From Firmicutes bacterium UBA5010 (lineage in GTDB: Bacteria > Bacillota > Clostridia > Tissierellales > Sedimentibacteraceae): DNA of 7,875 nt. Positions within the stretch are counted from its first letter, which is position 1, and each line of letters begins with the position of its first letter. The translations under genes were made by a program, and so were the position numbers. The stretch spans positions 184 through 8,058 of the forward strand of contig DGYI01000071.1 of assembly GCA_002396645.1 (NCBI GenBank), given 5' to 3'. The notes below the pieces were generated by a model. That model did no database searches. It was not told the DNA's origin and was given only the letters and a program-made list of their open reading frames with translations. Shown here in pieces: positions 5,813 to 7,875 of the stretch.

Positions 5813-6409
5813 ATGAATATAAAAGCCAAAATACTAAATAAGTTTGAAACCTTTCTTCATAACAATATTGAGAGCATTACAAAAGATGAATTAGAAATTG
5901 CTTTATATGGAATGGAGGTTGTTTATTCTTTAGTAACAAAAACATTATTATATTTTATAATAAGCTTAATTCTAAATTGTCATAAGGAATTTTTAGCAGT
6001 TATGTTAATTTTAGCTACAATAAGGTCCACATCATTTGGATTCCATGCAGATAAGGAAATTAATTGTTATCTATCAACTTTCATAGTAATATTCGGAACA
6101 ATTTACATAGCAAATAATTATAGCTTTAATATAATATTTAAGGCAATAACTTGTATTCTGTCCTTTATTGCAATACTATTGTTTGCACCCGCTGATACAG
6201 AAAAAAGACCTCTGTTAAACGGTCGTACGAGGTTAATCTTAAAGCTTTGTTCATCAGTTACAGTTTTATTTTTTTCATTTATTTCGCTTATTAATGTTGG
6301 ATTTATGTCCCAAGCTATTATTTGTATTTTAATAATTAATTCAATAAACATATCTCCAATATTATATAAAATTTTTAAGAGGAGGTACAGAAACTATGAG
6401 TACTATTAA
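5813..6409 (+). CDS. agrB: AgrB-type accessory gene regulator membrane peptidase
   Basis: 198 residues, typical for AgrB. It is a polytopic membrane cysteine endopeptidase that removes the C-terminal tail of AgrD and makes the cyclic autoinducer precursor. Hydrophobic segments lie at about 39-54, 59-71, 86-101, 107-125, 145-162 and 166-183. The catalytic pair is intact: H78 in RSTSFGFHADK and C85 in NCYL, seven residues apart as in Staphylococcus aureus AgrB. The conserved loop PADTEKRPL (126-134) follows. The basic C-terminus KRRYRN is cytoplasmic in the family. The ATG at 5813 has no convincing Shine-Dalgarno sequence (only TTAGAGT immediately before it). The 3' end overlaps agrD by 14 bases, and a GAGGAGG ribosome site for agrD (6379-6385) lies within the last agrB codons, so the two are translationally linked. 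Confidence 0.93.
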   Translation: MNIKAKILNKFETFLHNNIESITKDELEIALYGMEVVYSLVTKTLLYFIISLILNCHKEFLAVMLILATIRSTSFGFHADKEINCYLSTFIVIFGTIYIANNYSFNIIFKAITCILSFIAILLFAPADTEKRPLLNGRTRLILKLCSSVTVLFFSFISLINVGFMSQAIICILIINSINISPILYKIFKRRYRNYEYY

Positions 6410-6530
6410 AAAGAATTTGGCAAATCAATTACTTAAAGTTACTACTAATTTGGCAAAAACCTCTACTGTTATGACTCCAATGTGGGGTTGGAGCGAGCCA
6501 AAACTCCCTAGTTCTTTGTTAAAGAAATAG
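6396..6530 (+). CDS. agrD: AgrD-type autoinducer precursor peptide without cysteine
   Basis: 44 codons, ATG at 6396 and TAG at 6528-6530. GGAGG (6381-6385) lies ten bases upstream, inside the end of agrB. The layout is that of AgrD: a basic amphipathic N-terminus (MSTIKKNLANQLLKVTTNLA, 1-20), a core segment (about 21-32, ending TPMWGW) and a proline-containing tail SEPKLPSSLLKK (33-44). The tail resembles the QPKxPxxL tails of clostridial AgrD peptides and would be removed by AgrB. The oddity is that the peptide has no cysteine. Aligned on the tail, the residue where Cys normally starts the five-membered ring is P28, preceded by T27; S23 and T24 lie further back. A Thr/Ser lactone (as Ser does in the enterococcal Fsr and Staphylococcus intermedius peptides), a different ring size, or a linear signal are all possible. 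Confidence 0.85.
   Translation: MSTIKKNLANQLLKVTTNLAKTSTVMTPMWGWSEPKLPSSLLKK
6508..6530. repeat. 23-bp inverted repeat at the agrD/agrC tail-to-tail overlap
   Basis: CTAGTTCTTT (6508-6517) pairs with AAAGAAATAG (6521-6530), with one mismatch and a 3-base loop. It begins exactly with the agrC stop (TAG on the minus strand) and ends exactly with the agrD stop TAG, so one palindrome encodes both C-termini. No T tract follows on the plus strand, so it is not a standard terminator. It could stabilise both 3' ends. Confidence 0.75.
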
Positions 6531-7836
6531 CCTTAGATGTAACATGTAATTCCTGTATGAAGAGTTCATCTTCCACTTTGGTGTGAAGCTCAAGCTCTTC
6601 ATATTTTTTTACTATTTCATCCACTATATGAAGTCCGAAGCCTCTTCCCTCACCCTTAGAAGAATAACCCTTTTTGAAGATTTTATTTGTATCAATAATT
6701 GTATCCTTGATTGAATTCATTATGCTTATTACAAGGCTATCTTCATTTTTCAAAATAGTTAAACATATATAAGGTTCGTCTGATTGAGAAGCCGCTTCTG
6801 TAGCATTGTCAAGAAAAACTCCCATAATTTTGCACAAATCCTCAGACGGGATTATAGTATCACATATATCATCTATAACCATCTCAAGCTCTATATTTTT
6901 TCTTTCTATCATTGCTGTTTTAAATACAAGCAACGCTTTTAATCCGCTTTCTTTGATACAGCAAAGATACTCGTTATCCGCATTGTGTATACCAATAATT
7001 TTCTCTAAATATTTCGCTGCCTTTTCCAAATTAGCATTTGCTATATATCCGGATAAAACCGCTAATTGATTTCCATGTTCATGTGCAATTTTACGTTGAT
7101 TCTCCATTGAATTTTGCAAAACCTCATTATATACATTTAGCTTCTCATTGTATTCATTCGATACTTCAATAATGTTTTCCTTATCTATTATTATACTTGT
7201 ACTATATAGCAATAACCCTATAGAAAAAATAGAGCATATGTATGAAATTACAGATATAAATAATAAATTAGGAATTGTGGCAATATAATACCATATAAAA
7301 AACTCAACACATATTCTTAAAAATTGCAAAATAATTATTGTAGACAATAAAAATTGTGTGCGTTTGCTTATATTGCCTTTTAACAATAATTTAGTAATTT
7401 TTATTTTAAATAATATAGCTATTATTACTATAAGTAAAAAATTTGTAAAATTATATAAAATATAATAATATACATTTTCCATCATTTGAGCCATATCATA
7501 ATGAAATGAATAAACAAATATAAGTGATAAGATTGTTTCTGTCAGTCCACAAATTGACAATACTGCAATAGCTCTTAACATATGTTGCCAAAAACTTGTT
7601 TTATACATCAAACAACATAATACGAACATCATTGTTATTACAGCTATTACTTTAAATGATAACGGAACTAAATAATTTGCTATAATTATTAATGTAATTG
7701 ATGTTGCGATAATAACAATCCATCTCTTTACAGTAAGTTCCACTAAATCTTCTTTTCTTGCCATACTGAGAAGTAAAAATATATCAACAAAAGCAAATAT
7801 AATACAATTAACAAACTTGACAATTTCTAAACTCAA
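6508..7836 (-). CDS. agrC: AgrC-type sensor histidine kinase
   Basis: 442 residues, normal for AgrC-like kinases. The N-terminal half (about 1-215) has six or seven hydrophobic segments (near 6-24, 38-56, 61-78, 88-110, 124-144, 160-183, 189-211), forming the peptide-sensing membrane domain. A helical linker (220-248) leads to the dimerisation helix with phospho-acceptor H252 in AHEHGNQL, matching the H-D-x-x-N pattern with Glu for Asp. The GHKL ATPase domain has N344 (FLDNATEAA) and the G-box GEGRGFGLHIV (395-405). The start is TTG (7836-7834) with AAGGGGG (7851-7845) eight bases upstream. It lies on the strand opposite to agrBD, unlike the usual agrBDCA operon. No promoter is visible before it, so it probably follows another gene beyond the right edge; an AgrA partner there is inference. 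Confidence 0.92.
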   Translation of the reverse strand: MSLEIVKFVNCIIFAFVDIFLLLSMARKEDLVELTVKRWIVIIATSITLIIIANYLVPLSFKVIAVITMMFVLCCLMYKTSFWQHMLRAIAVLSICGLTETILSLIFVYSFHYDMAQMMENVYYYILYNFTNFLLIVIIAILFKIKITKLLLKGNISKRTQFLLSTIIILQFLRICVEFFIWYYIATIPNLLFISVISYICSIFSIGLLLYSTSIIIDKENIIEVSNEYNEKLNVYNEVLQNSMENQRKIAHEHGNQLAVLSGYIANANLEKAAKYLEKIIGIHNADNEYLCCIKESGLKALLVFKTAMIERKNIELEMVIDDICDTIIPSEDLCKIMGVFLDNATEAASQSDEPYICLTILKNEDSLVISIMNSIKDTIIDTNKIFKKGYSSKGEGRGFGLHIVDEIVKKYEELELHTKVEDELFIQELHVTSKAISLTKN

Positions 7837-7875
7837 TTAATTTTCCCCCTTAAATTTTTAAAAAGCAGATAAATT
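7837..7875 (-). other. Short sequence upstream of agrC at the window edge
   Basis: It holds the agrC ribosome site and no promoter-like pair. One minus-strand frame is open from the edge to a TGA (7835-7833) that overlaps the agrC start as TTGA. The other two frames stop at 7858 and 7850. Any of the three could be the tail of an upstream gene; the sequence is too short to choose. Confidence 0.4.

Noticed and set aside
6118..6351. Minus-strand frame inside agrB
   Set aside because: It is antisense to conserved AgrB sequence and lacks a ribosome site; it is low-complexity.
6413..6457. Direct repeat AATTTGGCAAA within agrD (6413-6423 and 6447-6457)
   Set aside because: It codes for the repeated NLA(K/N) of an amphipathic helix; two short copies in a coding helix need no separate explanation.
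1..7875. CRISPR arrays, tRNA or rRNA genes, insertion sequences
   Set aside because: I looked for regularly spaced repeats, tRNA-like cloverleaf segments and transposase frames and saw none.

Overview
The window looks like low-GC, AT-rich chromosomal DNA from an anaerobic member of the Firmicutes, most likely class Clostridia. The basis is strong AGGAGG-type ribosome sites, frequent TTG starts, an oxygen-detoxifying flavodiiron protein next to a rubredoxin-like gene, a YoaP-type acetyltransferase and an Agr-type quorum-sensing locus. I cannot name the genus.

Left part (1-1646): a minus-strand pair encodes a flavodiiron protein (FprA type) followed by a protein with an N-terminal rubredoxin-like zinc/iron knuckle that runs off the left edge. 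This is an O2/NO reduction module. It is divergent from a plus-strand gene, and the 228-bp gap holds a perfect 30-bp palindrome and two further hairpins.

Middle part (1647-4847): a GNAT-YoaP acetyltransferase gene (+) ends at a strong bidirectional terminator. Converging on it is a minus-strand operon of an Lrp/AsnC regulator and a group-1 (human ALDH4A1-like) L-glutamate-gamma-semialdehyde dehydrogenase. This operon has a clear TTGACA-17-TAAAAT promoter and probably links amino-acid sensing to proline/ornithine-derived carbon flow into glutamate.

Right part (4848-7875): an unrecognised membrane-anchored coiled-coil protein (-) is divergent from an agr-type locus. agrB (+) overlaps a 44-codon agrD (+) that a standard length cut-off would miss. 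agrC, the histidine kinase, lies on the opposite strand and meets agrD tail to tail. agrD and agrC share 23 bp, and that overlap is itself an inverted repeat spanning both stop codons. No agrA-like response regulator is inside the window; it may lie just beyond the right edge, upstream of agrC.

The most notable observations are a cysteine-free AgrD precursor (a Trp-rich core before an otherwise typical acidic/proline tail), the convergent agrBD/agrC layout with its palindromic overlap, and a related AAATTACTATT-type element. That element occurs ahead of the lrp promoter, ahead of the anchored-protein gene, and, in a weaker copy, near agrB. It may be a regulator site linking the quorum system to its neighbours.
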